Shown: positions 26,018 through 34,979, numbered from the stretch's first letter. The stretch: 46,524 nt of DNA from Bacteroidales bacterium (GCA_017513445.1 JAFXFS010000002.1:1-46524); one strand, 5' to 3'. Notes: generated from the sequence alone by a model not told the origin. Translations and numbers: made by a program.

Positions 26018-28147
26018 TTATACTACATTTTCAGGTGTGTAGATTTCCACCGATGAGTGCGCACTCATTTTTATAATTCTATCCGAATATTTAAGATTAT
26101 TATTGTTATGGGTAATTAGGATTACCGCTTTATTCTCCCTTTTTAATCTCTGTAATGTATTGAAAATCAGTAATTCAGACTCTGAATCAAGTGATGATGT
26201 GGCTTCGTCGAGAATTAAAATAGATGGATCTCTATATAGAGCTCGAGCAATCGCTATCCTCTGAATCTGTCCACCTGACAGGGTCGCTCCCGACTCTCCA
26301 ACTTCAGTCATCAATCCTAAAGGGAGTTCAGAGGTAAAGTTGAGAATTCCAAGCTCCCTGCATATAGAGACAACTGATTGGTAATCAGGAGATAGATCAC
26401 AGCAAGTTATGTTATCAATAATAGAGCATTTGAAAAGTGTTGCCCGTTGAGGTACGATTGATATATATCTTCGCCAATCCTCAATGTTAAAGGATTTAAT
26501 CGATATGCCGTCAATTGAAATCTCTCCGGAGTCGGTATTATAACTCCTCATAAGAAGCTCTGCAAAAGTGCTTTTGCCGCAACCACTCTCTCCAATTACC
26601 GCACAGATCTCTCCGCTATTTATTGTCAAGTTCAGATTCTTGAAAAGTTCATCCCGTCCAACGTATGAAAATGTCACATCTCTAAACTCAATACTCCTGA
26701 ATTTTGCAGGTGGGGAGGGGAGCTTTTTGCTACCTTTTTCAAAAGAGTCACACTCCGTCGGCAAATCAATAATCTCAAATACTCTCTCAGCAGCAATTTT
26801 TGCCTCTGTAAATGAGTCATTTATTGTTATTAACTCAGTGATTGGTGATGAAATAAAACTGGCTAATGAGTAAAATGTAACAAATTCACCAACAGTGATA
26901 CTGCCCATAAATATATAGTATGCTCCAAAGGATAATACACTGATAATTAACAAATTAGATGTTGTATTAATGACGCCTCCAATCACTGAGATACGCTTAC
27001 CTGCACTATAAATTGTATTGGCAAGTTCGCAATAGTTCCTCCTGATAACTCCCTCAAATAGCGACTCTATCCCAAAGTATTTTATGCTTTTAACAGATGA
27101 TATTGCCTCCACACTTTTGGCCTCAAAGTTTGCCGATTTAACAATAATTTCTCTATTATATCTCCTGTTAATTCTATTGGTAATGATATATATCATACTA
27201 TATGTTGGGACGAAAATCATCACGATAGAGGCAATCTTCCAATGGAATCCCAGCATCGCAACCATTGATATAATTACAGAAATAGAGGCAACTATCAGTG
27301 ATATTGAGGCATCTGTAATAAAACTTCTTACCTTGGCAATGTCTGAAATTCTGCTGTTTAATTCCCCGCTGCTTCGTGTCATAAAAAATGATATCGGAAG
27401 TTTAAATAGATGGGAGATATACTTCATAATAATCTCCATATCTATCTTAATATTACTCTTAATTATAGTCATTCCTCTCAGGTAGATGATTCTTGAAGAT
27501 ATCAGAGTGATAATTAACATAATAATTACCACGACAATTAACATTTCAGACTCTTTCGAAGGTAGAATTCTATCAATTACTTCGCCTACGAATATCGAGG
27601 TGCTGATGCCTGCTATAACAAATAGAAATGAGTAGAGAATCAATCTTTTATACTCAGCTTTGCAGAGTAGCAGCACTTTGAAAAGTCTCATTATGGCAGA
27701 CTCATTCCCTTGACTTTTCTGAAAGGTTGCAGATGGTGTGAAAAATATCACAATCCCGCTCCATATATCTTCTAATTCATTAATTGACAATCTCTTATAA
27801 TCACCAATAGCCGGATCCATTATAGTGCATTTATTGCCATTTATACTATAAAGTACTACAAAATGCAGCGCTCCATCTTTCTGACAGATATGCAGAGTGG
27901 CAGGTAGAGTTGTACTGATAAGAGACCCGATTTTTTTCTCGGGAGATTTCATAGCTTTCGCATCAAGTTTGAGCCATTCGGCAGCTTTTAGGATTCCCAG
28001 AACAGATGTCCCATTCTTATCTGTTCCACACGCCTCCCTTATCTCTATCAGAGGTTTTTCTACACCATAATAGGCAGCAACCGATTTGACACAGGCAGCA
28101 GCACAATCCTCAACATCGTGTTGTTTAACAATAAACCTACGCTTCAT
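26018..28147 (-). CDS. peptidase-containing ABC transporter (C39 / PCAT)
   Basis: 709 residues in three parts. Residues 1-130 are a C39 cysteine peptidase with QHDVEDCAAACV (Cys near 15), LHFVVLYSI (His near 94) and DPAIGDY (Asp near 111), the triad that cuts after GG leaders. About 155-460 hold six membrane helices. The C-terminal ATPase has GESGCGKST near 520, LSGGQIQRIAIARAL near 625 and SILILDEATSSLD near 645. It should remove the leader from the two adjacent precursors and export them. It is the first gene of the cassette; a structured, GC-rich leader lies just upstream. Type and function are confident; substrates are inferred from position. Confidence 0.93.
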   Translation of the reverse strand: MKRRFIVKQHDVEDCAAACVKSVAAYYGVEKPLIEIREACGTDKNGTSVLGILKAAEWLKLDAKAMKSPEKKIGSLISTTLPATLHICQKDGALHFVVLYSINGNKCTIMDPAIGDYKRLSINELEDIWSGIVIFFTPSATFQKSQGNESAIMRLFKVLLLCKAEYKRLILYSFLFVIAGISTSIFVGEVIDRILPSKESEMLIVVVIIMLIITLISSRIIYLRGMTIIKSNIKIDMEIIMKYISHLFKLPISFFMTRSSGELNSRISDIAKVRSFITDASISLIVASISVIISMVAMLGFHWKIASIVMIFVPTYSMIYIITNRINRRYNREIIVKSANFEAKSVEAISSVKSIKYFGIESLFEGVIRRNYCELANTIYSAGKRISVIGGVINTTSNLLIISVLSFGAYYIFMGSITVGEFVTFYSLASFISSPITELITINDSFTEAKIAAERVFEIIDLPTECDSFEKGSKKLPSPPAKFRSIEFRDVTFSYVGRDELFKNLNLTINSGEICAVIGESGCGKSTFAELLMRSYNTDSGEISIDGISIKSFNIEDWRRYISIVPQRATLFKCSIIDNITCCDLSPDYQSVVSICRELGILNFTSELPLGLMTEVGESGATLSGGQIQRIAIARALYRDPSILILDEATSSLDSESELLIFNTLQRLKRENKAVILITHNNNNLKYSDRIIKMSAHSSVEIYTPENVV

Positions 28148-28169
28148 ACTCTCTCCTCATAAATAATAA

Positions 28170-28236
28170 AGAGAGCGGCATCCAACTTCACTGCGTCCCC
28201 TCCTCTATAGGCGCATTCTTCCCCTCGCCACTCTCT
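28170..28236 (-). ncRNA. structured, GC-rich 5' leader of the peptide-export operon
   Basis: On the minus strand a 10-base stem (AGAGAGTGGC with GCCGCTCTCT, one G-U pair) encloses a 47-base interior. Inside is a second stem (TGCG with CGCA) topped by CCT-ATAG-AGG. A T-rich stretch follows and the transporter ATG is 22 bases further on. The GC content is well above the flanks. It does not match a riboswitch class I can name. It could be a regulatory leader, an attenuator or a small RNA. Confidence 0.4.
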
Positions 28237-28252
28237 GATGATTCAACCCTAA

Positions 28253-28306
28253 ACAAACAAAATCTACTTTACAATCGCTGTAACGAAAGCGAATGCAAAG
28301 TAGATT
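28253..28306 (-). terminator. long hairpin between cvpA and the exporter operon
   Basis: Arms 28261-28279 and 28288-28306 pair over 19 bases with a single U-U mismatch around an 8-base loop. On the minus strand TTGTTTGTTT follows. It lies 75 bases after the cvpA stop, so it probably ends the cvpA transcript and separates it from the cassette. Confidence 0.65.
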
Positions 28307-28381
28307 CAATTTCTTTCCGAATGTTTGTCTCAAATATCAATCACTAAAAAGTATTGATCTTTGGGGTAATCGAAAATATTT

Positions 28382-28876
28382 TTAAAAAAGAGAATTCAGG
28401 TAAGGGAATATGCTCTTGATTGCTGTCAGGAAAGGTGTATAGAGGGCAGATTCATCAATTTTTTCCTGTGGAATAAAATTTGTCAATTGATTTATTGAAT
28501 CGACAAAATAGATAACCAATCCAACAACAAATGCGAATTTCAAAAAAGAGAAAACAAATCCCAAAAGTCTGTTTAATGCCCCTAAAAGTGTGATGTGAAT
28601 GATTTTTTCAATTAACGTGCCTAATAAGTTGAGGATTATGGCAACCGCAACAAAAATCAGAATGAAGGATGCAATTTTAACCCATACTACACCAGATTCG
28701 TTTACAGTGATAAGAGTCATAAGCCATTGAGATACCACCTCAGAGAAGCGTAGGGATAGAATTATGCCTAAAATAATCACAGCCAAAGCAATTACTTGCT
28801 TTATAAATCCATTCTTAAAACCAAAATAAATTGAGGGTAAAAGAGCAATTACAATCAAAATATCAATAATTCCCAT
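28382..28876 (-). CDS. cvpA: CvpA family membrane protein
   Basis: 164 residues with four hydrophobic helices. It begins MGIIDILIVIALLPSIYFGFKNGFIKQ, the typical CvpA start, and has GALNRLLGFVFSFLKFAFVVG near 100-120. CvpA is a widespread inner-membrane protein named for colicin V production in E. coli; its actual role is general envelope homeostasis and unclear. A long hairpin separates it from the peptide exporter, and it is divergent from ileS, so its proximity to a bacteriocin-like cassette is probably coincidence. Confidence 0.85.
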   Translation of the reverse strand: MGIIDILIVIALLPSIYFGFKNGFIKQVIALAVIILGIILSLRFSEVVSQWLMTLITVNESGVVWVKIASFILIFVAVAIILNLLGTLIEKIIHITLLGALNRLLGFVFSFLKFAFVVGLVIYFVDSINQLTNFIPQEKIDESALYTPFLTAIKSIFPYLNSLF

Positions 28877-28920
28877 AAGTTAGTAAGTTATTATTCTATT
28901 AATAGTTTGAAAATAGTTCG

Positions 28921-28928
28921 TATCTTTG
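28921..28928 (+). promoter_or_regulatory. candidate -7 box for ileS
   Basis: TATCTTTG matches TAnnTTTG, 20 bases before the chosen ileS ATG. A TTTG at 28906-28909 is too close to serve as a normal -33 element. Confidence 0.6.
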
Positions 28929-28948
28929 CACCCCAAATATACAATTTT

Positions 28949-31900
28949 ATGCAATTCAAAGAATATAAAAATTTAGATCTTATTGAAATAGGTCGTTCAG
29001 TTTTGGAAAAATGGAATTCCGAAAAGTGTTTCGAGAATCTTTTGAAATTAAAAGAGGGTAATAAAAAGTTTGTCTTCTTTGAGGGACCACCTTCAGCAAA
29101 CGGAATGCCTGGTATACATCACGTAATGGCGAGAGCAATTAAAGATGCTATTTGTAGATATAAGTCACAAACCGGTTACCTTGTACAGAGAAAAGCAGGA
29201 TGGGACACACACGGTCTGCCTGTTGAGTTGGGAGTTGAGAAGATGCTTGGTATTACAAAAGAGGATATCGGTAAGACAATCACTGTCGAAGAGTATAATG
29301 ACACTTGTCGCAAACAGGTGATGAAATATACAGCAGAGTGGGTTAATATGACTCAAAGAATTGGTTATTGGGTTGATATGGATAATCCATACATCACCTA
29401 CGATAACAGATATATTGAGACTTTATGGTATCTTTTGAAAGAGATTTACAAGAAGGGTTATCTTTATAAAGGATACTCAATTCAGCCATACTCTCCTGCT
29501 GCCGGTACAGGATTAAGCTCTCACGAGTTGAATCAACCTGGATGCTATCGAGATGTTAAAGATACAACTTGTGTTGCTCAGTTTGAGATTATTCGTGATG
29601 AGAAGTCTGAATTTTTATTTGAAGGAGAGAGTGATCCTCTATTCTTCCTTGCTTGGACAACAACTCCTTGGACTCTACCATCTAATACAGCACTTTGTGT
29701 TGGACCAAAATTCAATTATGTGAAGGTAAGAAGTGTAAATCCATACACAAAAGAACCTGCTGTATATGTTGTGGCAGAGGCGTTGGTTTCAGCTCACTTT
29801 AATGATAAAATTGCATACGAAATTGTTGGTCAACCAATCAAAGGTGTTGATTTAGAGGGAATTAACTATAAACAATTAATCCCTTGGGTAAAACCTGATG
29901 AGGGAGCATTCCGAGTTATTACAGGAGATTATGTTACTATCGAAGATGGTACAGGTATCGTTCATATCGCCCCTACATTTGGTGCTGATGATGCGAAAGT
30001 TGCCCGTATTCACAAGATTCCTGCATTACAGGTTGTAGATAAAGCAGGTGTTAAGCAGGCGATGGTCGATAGATCAGGTAGAATGTATAGAATTGAAGAT
30101 TTGGATAGCAAGTTTGTTGAAGAGAGAGTTGATGAAACATACAAAGCTTTTGCTGGCAGATTTGTTAAGAATGCATACGATCCAGAGTTAAAGGATGGTG
30201 ATCCTACCCTTGATGTAGATATCTGTGTAGATTTAAAACAAAAGGGTTTAGCTTTCAAGATTGAGAAGCATACCCACAACTATCCACACTGCTGGAGAAC
30301 AGATAAGCCAGTCCTTTATTATCCATTGGACTCTTGGTTTATCAAGACAACTGCAGTTCAACCTCGTCTTATTGAGTTAAATAAGGAGATTAACTGGAAA
30401 CCGGAATCAACAGGTACAGGTCGTTTTGGTAAATGGTTGGAAAATCTTCAAGATTGGAACTTGTCAAGAAGCCGTTATTGGGGAACTCCACTTCCAATTT
30501 GGAGAACAGAAGATGGAGCAGAAGAGAAGTGCATTGGATCTATCAAAGAGCTATATTATGAGATTGAAAAGGGTGTAGAAGCTGGATTTATGAGTGAAAA
30601 TCCATTCAAAGTGAAAGGATTTAACCCTGAAGATAGTTCAAAAGAGAATTATGACAAGATTGATATTCACCGTCCTTACGTTGATGAACTATATCTTGTT
30701 TCTGATAGTGGTCGTAAGATGGTTCGTGAAAGAGACCTTATTGATGTTTGGTTCGATTCAGGAGCTATGCCATACGCTCAAGAGGGGTTGGCAAAGATGG
30801 GACAAGAGGAGTTTGGACAAACTGCGGATTTCATTGCCGAAGGTGTTGACCAAACTCGTGGATGGTTCTTTACATTGCACACAATTGCCACTATGGTATC
30901 AGATAAATGTGCTTATAAGAATGTAATATCCAATGGACTTGTTCTTGACAAGAAGGGAGAAAAGATGAGTAAGCGTCTTGGTAATGCTGTGGATCCATTC
31001 GAGGTATTGGATACTTATGGTGCAGACCCATTGAGATGGTATATGCTTACAAATGCTCAACCTTGGGATAACCTTAAGTTTGATATTGCAGGTGTTGATG
31101 AAGTCAAGAGAAAATTCTTCGGAACACTTTACAACACATACTCATTCTTTGCTTTGTATGCTAATGTAGATAAATTTGATTGTTCGCAAGCTCAAATTCC
31201 AGTATCAGAGCGTCCAGAGATTGATAGATGGATTATTTCTCTTCTAAACTCATTGGTTAGAGATGTGAGAGCTGCTTATGAGAATTATGATGTTACACAG
31301 GCAGGTCGTCTGATCGATTCATTTGTTCAAGATAATTTGAGTAACTGGTATGTTCGTTTGAACCGTAAGAGATTCTGGGGTGGTGGTTTGACTGATGATA
31401 AAATTGCTGCATATCAGACTCTTTATGAAGCACTATCTAAGATTGCAATCTTAGCTGCTCCAATTGCACCATTCTATATGGAAAGATTGTATCTTGACCT
31501 ACATCCAGAAGCGCAAAGTGTTCACTATGTGGATATGCCAGAATTTGATAATGATTTGATTGATAAGGATTTAGAAGAGAGAATGAATTTGGCTCAATTG
31601 AGCTCTTCAATGATTTTGGCTCTTCGTCGCAAGGTGAATATCAAAGTGCGTCAGCCACTTGCTAAAATTATCATACCTATCCTTGATCCAAAAATCAAAG
31701 ATCAATTTGAGATGGTAAAACAGATTGTTCTTAGCGAGGTGAATGTGAAGGATGTTGAATATATTTCTGATGTTACTGGTCTGATTACACGTAAGATTAA
31801 GCCAAACTTCAAGAGTCTTGGTAAACGTTATGGTAAACAGATGAAAGAGATTGCTGCAACATTTGCTGCAATGTCACAACAAGAGATTGCAGATATCGAA

Positions 31901-32305
31901 AGATGTTCATCTTATATTATTGCGCTTCCAAGTGGTGATGTTGAGTTGTTGAAAGATGATTACGAAATTATCTCTCAAGATATGCCGGGCTGGTTGGTTG
32001 CCACTGAGGGTAAATTGACTATTGCTATGGATATCACTATTACTGATGATCTTCGTAAAGAGGGTGTAGCAAGAGAGTTGATTAATCGTATTCAAAATCT
32101 ACGTAAAGATAGCGGCTTTGAAGTTACTGATAAGATAGTTGTAACTATCGCTCAGGATGATGAAATCAAAGAGGCTCTTGAACAATTTGGAGAATATGTG
32201 TGTTCGCAAACTTTGGCTAAAGAGATTTCTCAAGCAGAAGAGCTTGATGGTGAAGAAGTTGAATGGAAGGATAGCACAATTAAAATAGCTGTTAAAAAAG
32301 TATAA
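28949..32305 (+). CDS. ileS: isoleucyl-tRNA synthetase
   Basis: 1118 residues from ATG 28949; a longer start at 28907 would be upstream of the -7 box and is rejected. Class I motifs: GPPSANGMPGIHHVMAR near 44-60 (HIGH-like) and KKGEKMSKRLGN near 668 (KMSKS). The editing domain includes LAWTTTPWTLPSNTALCVG near 233-251 and an anticodon-binding domain follows. Long form with motif style typical of the eukaryote-like type 2 enzyme, a group often less sensitive to mupirocin; that is family knowledge, not shown here. It charges tRNA-Ile. The guaD-like ATG follows its stop directly. Confidence 0.96.
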   Translation: MQFKEYKNLDLIEIGRSVLEKWNSEKCFENLLKLKEGNKKFVFFEGPPSANGMPGIHHVMARAIKDAICRYKSQTGYLVQRKAGWDTHGLPVELGVEKMLGITKEDIGKTITVEEYNDTCRKQVMKYTAEWVNMTQRIGYWVDMDNPYITYDNRYIETLWYLLKEIYKKGYLYKGYSIQPYSPAAGTGLSSHELNQPGCYRDVKDTTCVAQFEIIRDEKSEFLFEGESDPLFFLAWTTTPWTLPSNTALCVGPKFNYVKVRSVNPYTKEPAVYVVAEALVSAHFNDKIAYEIVGQPIKGVDLEGINYKQLIPWVKPDEGAFRVITGDYVTIEDGTGIVHIAPTFGADDAKVARIHKIPALQVVDKAGVKQAMVDRSGRMYRIEDLDSKFVEERVDETYKAFAGRFVKNAYDPELKDGDPTLDVDICVDLKQKGLAFKIEKHTHNYPHCWRTDKPVLYYPLDSWFIKTTAVQPRLIELNKEINWKPESTGTGRFGKWLENLQDWNLSRSRYWGTPLPIWRTEDGAEEKCIGSIKELYYEIEKGVEAGFMSENPFKVKGFNPEDSSKENYDKIDIHRPYVDELYLVSDSGRKMVRERDLIDVWFDSGAMPYAQEGLAKMGQEEFGQTADFIAEGVDQTRGWFFTLHTIATMVSDKCAYKNVISNGLVLDKKGEKMSKRLGNAVDPFEVLDTYGADPLRWYMLTNAQPWDNLKFDIAGVDEVKRKFFGTLYNTYSFFALYANVDKFDCSQAQIPVSERPEIDRWIISLLNSLVRDVRAAYENYDVTQAGRLIDSFVQDNLSNWYVRLNRKRFWGGGLTDDKIAAYQTLYEALSKIAILAAPIAPFYMERLYLDLHPEAQSVHYVDMPEFDNDLIDKDLEERMNLAQLSSSMILALRRKVNIKVRQPLAKIIIPILDPKIKDQFEMVKQIVLSEVNVKDVEYISDVTGLITRKIKPNFKSLGKRYGKQMKEIAATFAAMSQQEIADIERCSSYIIALPSGDVELLKDDYEIISQDMPGWLVATEGKLTIAMDITITDDLRKEGVARELINRIQNLRKDSGFEVTDKIVVTIAQDDEIKEALEQFGEYVCSQTLAKEISQAEELDGEEVEWKDSTIKIAVKKV

Positions 32306-32773
32306 ATGGAACACAAAACTTATATAAATAGAGCAATTGAACTTGCTTGTAACTCAGCTGTAAGTGGTGGAGGACCTTTCGGATGTGTTATTGTAAAGGA
32401 TAACAAGGTAATAGGCGAGGCATCTAATAGTGTTACAAAAGATAATGACCCTACTGCTCACGCAGAGGTAAATGCTATTAGACAAGCTTGTAAAGCATTG
32501 AATACCTTTGATTTGTCGGGTTCTACCTTATACACAAGTTGTGAACCTTGCCCTATGTGTCTTGCCGCTTGTTACTGGGCTCATATCTCTGAAATTTATT
32601 ATGCAGGAGATCAGCACGATGCTGCATTGGCAAATTTCGATGATAACTATATCTATGAGGAGTTTAAAAAACCAATGGAGGAAAGAGATATTAAAGTTGT
32701 CAGAATTGAGCCTCAAAATGGAAAATTGCCATTTTTGGCGTGGAGAGATAACGATAATAAACTACCATATTAG
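32306..32773 (+). CDS. guanine deaminase-like nucleoside/base deaminase
   Basis: 155 residues of the cytidine deaminase superfamily. The zinc site is clear: TAHAEVNAI near residues 52-60 (His and catalytic Glu) and CEPCPMCLAA near 76-85 (two Cys). The length and the C-terminal segments (FDDNYIYEEFKKPMEER, LPFLAWRDNDNKLPY) resemble Bacillus GuaD more than the tRNA deaminase TadA, so guanine to xanthine plus ammonia is the likely reaction. It starts immediately after ileS and probably depends on its transcript. Confidence 0.85.
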   Translation: MEHKTYINRAIELACNSAVSGGGPFGCVIVKDNKVIGEASNSVTKDNDPTAHAEVNAIRQACKALNTFDLSGSTLYTSCEPCPMCLAACYWAHISEIYYAGDQHDAALANFDDNYIYEEFKKPMEERDIKVVRIEPQNGKLPFLAWRDNDNKLPY

Positions 32774-32793
32774 TTTTATTAATATTTTTTTAT

Positions 32794-32801
32794 TATCTTT
32801 A
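32794..32801 (+). promoter_or_regulatory. weak -7-like box before the dksA-like gene
   Basis: TATCTTTA differs from TAnnTTTG only at the last base and lies 25 bases before the ATG. No -33 TTTG is seen. Confidence 0.35.
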
Positions 32802-32826
32802 CTAAATCAATTAAATACTTAAAGTT

Positions 32827-33243
32827 ATGAAACAGGAAGAAGATGTGAAGGTAGAAGAAACTACAATGGAAAAGGTTCGCTATAGCGATGAAGAACTTCA
32901 AGAGTTTAAGGATATTATCTTGGAAAAACTTGCAAATGCTAGAGATAATTACAATCAGCTAAAAGCTGCAATAACTCATAGTTCCAGCAACGACACTGAA
33001 GATACTTCTCCAACTTTCAAAGTGTTGGAAGAGGGCGCATCATCTTTGTCAAAAGAGGAAGCTGGACAATTAGCTGCAAGACAATACAAGTTTATCCAGA
33101 GTCTTGAGGCGGCATTAGTTCGTATTGAGAATAAGACTTATGGTATTTGCCGCGAAACCGGTAAACTTATACCAAAGGAGAGATTAAGACTTGTTCCTCA
33201 CGCAACTCTTAGCGTTGAAGGAAAGAATATGCAGGGAAGATAA
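32827..33243 (+). CDS. TraR/DksA family protein with incomplete zinc finger
   Basis: 138 residues. An acidic N-terminal helical region is followed by the DksA/TraR segment YGICRETGKLIPKERLRLVPHATLSVE (about residues 104-131). Classical DksA has four zinc-binding cysteines; here only the first Cys remains, a pattern common in Bacteroidota members as far as I recall. DksA-type proteins enter the RNA polymerase secondary channel and alter promoter response with ppGpp; whether this one does so is unknown. It ends one base before lspA and is probably co-transcribed with it. Confidence 0.82.
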   Translation: MKQEEDVKVEETTMEKVRYSDEELQEFKDIILEKLANARDNYNQLKAAITHSSSNDTEDTSPTFKVLEEGASSLSKEEAGQLAARQYKFIQSLEAALVRIENKTYGICRETGKLIPKERLRLVPHATLSVEGKNMQGR

Positions 33244-33244
33244 G

Positions 33245-33898
33245 ATGACAAAAGAGGTGAATCTAAAGAGGAGAAGCTGGACCATTATTATATTGTCAGC
33301 TTTACTACTCTTGATAGATCAAGTCGTAAAAATTCTTATTAAGACCAATATGACCATTGGCCAATCATTTGATGTGTTTGGCGATTGGTTTAAGATTCTT
33401 TTTGTTGAAAACGAAGGAATGGCCTTCGGTATGGCCTTTGGTGGAGAGGTGGGTAAATTTTTGCTCACATCTTTTCGTATAATCTTAGTTATTGCACTTA
33501 TCTATTATATAGTTAAACTCCTTAAAAGGAGTGATGTAAAGATGGGTGTGATTGTGGGCTTCAGTTTGATAATGGTTGGGGCATTGGGAAATATTATTGA
33601 CTCTTTTTTCTACGGAGTGCTATTTTCAGAATCGACCTATACATCTGTAGCTCAATTTCTTCCAGAGGGTGGTGGATATGCCCCTCTTTTCCACGGTAAG
33701 GTTGTGGATATGCTCTATTTTCCATTAATAGATACAACTTTCCCAGAGTGGATTCCTTTCATTGGAGGTAAAGCATTCCGCTTTTTCCAACCAATATTTA
33801 ACATAGCAGACTCCTGTATAACTTGCGGAGCATTCTATCTTCTGCTATTCCAGAGTAAATTCTTTATGCAAGATAAAAAAGAAAAAGAGGTCGAATAA
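33245..33898 (+). CDS. lspA: lipoprotein signal peptidase (signal peptidase II)
   Basis: 217 residues from ATG 33245, one base after the upstream gene; a start at 33191 would overlap it by 53 bases. Four membrane helices. The two catalytic aspartates are in GALGNIIDSFFYG near 120 and FNIADSCITCG near 197. It cleaves prolipoproteins before the lipidated Cys at the inner membrane. The segment between the two Asp motifs is longer than in E. coli LspA, as is usual in Bacteroidota. The stop codon lies in the loop of the terminator hairpin. Confidence 0.93.
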   Translation: MTKEVNLKRRSWTIIILSALLLLIDQVVKILIKTNMTIGQSFDVFGDWFKILFVENEGMAFGMAFGGEVGKFLLTSFRIILVIALIYYIVKLLKRSDVKMGVIVGFSLIMVGALGNIIDSFFYGVLFSESTYTSVAQFLPEGGGYAPLFHGKVVDMLYFPLIDTTFPEWIPFIGGKAFRFFQPIFNIADSCITCGAFYLLLFQSKFFMQDKKEKEVE

Positions 33899-33914
33899 GA
33901 TCTCTTTTTTTTGT
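33884..33914 (+). terminator. Rho-independent terminator overlapping the lspA stop codon
   Basis: AAAGAGGTC (33884-33892) pairs with GATCTCTTT (33899-33907) with one G-U pair, followed by more T. The six-base loop contains the lspA TAA. Confidence 0.85.
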
Positions 33915-34027
33915 ATTAATTATCTCAAGAATATCACAACAATCTGAGTTTTTTTATCCTATTTTTTGCATTCAAATTTCTGATAATTATGAGTGTGAAA
34001 AGTGAAAAGCTGGCAAGAAATATGGCT

Positions 34028-34963
34028 TTAGAGCATAAAGAAGAGAGCAACACCAATCATACTGATTGCTACTCCTAAAATCTCTTTACTCTTTACCTTT
34101 TGCTTGTATATTAGCGTATAAGGTAAGATGATTAACACAGGTGTTAATGCCATAAGTGTAGATGCGATACCGGTATTTGTGTATCTGACGGCAGCCAAGG
34201 ATAATGAAACACCAATTACAGGACCAAATAGTGTTGCGAAAATAGATGCATTAAATCCTTTGCGATCTTTCGAGATATCTTTCAATTTTTTCAGATCCTT
34301 CTGCAGAGCCATCCAACATATAAAACCTATGGCACCAACAATTGATCTGATCATAGTTGAGGCAAAGGGAAGTATTTGAGAAAAACTCTCTGAAGCATTA
34401 TCCGGTATTGCCTGAGCATAGTGTTCGATGCCAATTTTACTTAAAACAAGTCCTACACCCTGTCCAAGCCCTGCACCTATCCCCAATAAAACACCTTTTA
34501 TAGGTAAATTAAATCGGATTTTGCTCTTTTCACCTTTACTAAGAATAGATAGGGCAATACCACTTATTGTAACAATCATTGCAATCCAGGATTTCCAGGA
34601 CATCATTTCTCCAAGTAAAATCCAACTTGTAATGGCAGATATAGGTGGGGCAAGTGTCATAAAAAGCTGACCAATCCTGGCCCCGATGACTACATAAGAG
34701 TTGAATAGACAGAAATCTCCAAACACATATCCAACCAGACCTGAGAGGGCGAGATAAAACCAAGCTTTTCCATCAGCATAGATAGGAAATGGTGTTCCGG
34801 TTGCAATCCAAAGCATTATTGCAAGAAATAGTGTCGCAAAAACCATTCTTATTACATTGACAGTCATAGCCCCAAGCCGACGACTTGCTTCGTTGGCAAA
34901 TAGAGCTGTAATAGTCCAGGAGACCGCAACCACTAAGGAAATTATTTCACCAATATGATTCAT
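34028..34963 (-). CDS. EamA/DMT-superfamily transporter
   Basis: 311 residues with ten hydrophobic helices in two halves (about 1-140 and 155-311), the duplicated EamA layout. Motifs include APPISAITSWILLGEMMSWKSWIAM in the first half and ALTPVLIILPYTLIYKQKVKSKEILG in the second. DMT carriers export or import metabolites such as amino acids or nucleotides; the substrate cannot be read from sequence. Convergent with lspA and divergent from asnB. Confidence 0.88.
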   Translation of the reverse strand: MNHIGEIISLVVAVSWTITALFANEASRRLGAMTVNVIRMVFATLFLAIMLWIATGTPFPIYADGKAWFYLALSGLVGYVFGDFCLFNSYVVIGARIGQLFMTLAPPISAITSWILLGEMMSWKSWIAMIVTISGIALSILSKGEKSKIRFNLPIKGVLLGIGAGLGQGVGLVLSKIGIEHYAQAIPDNASESFSQILPFASTMIRSIVGAIGFICWMALQKDLKKLKDISKDRKGFNASIFATLFGPVIGVSLSLAAVRYTNTGIASTLMALTPVLIILPYTLIYKQKVKSKEILGVAISMIGVALFFML

Positions 34964-34979
34964 TTTGAAAATATTGTGG

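Noticed and set aside
28382-28876. CvpA as immunity or production factor of the bacteriocin-like cassette
   Set aside because: CvpA is widely conserved without bacteriocins, and a long hairpin separates it from the exporter; the name alone suggests the link.
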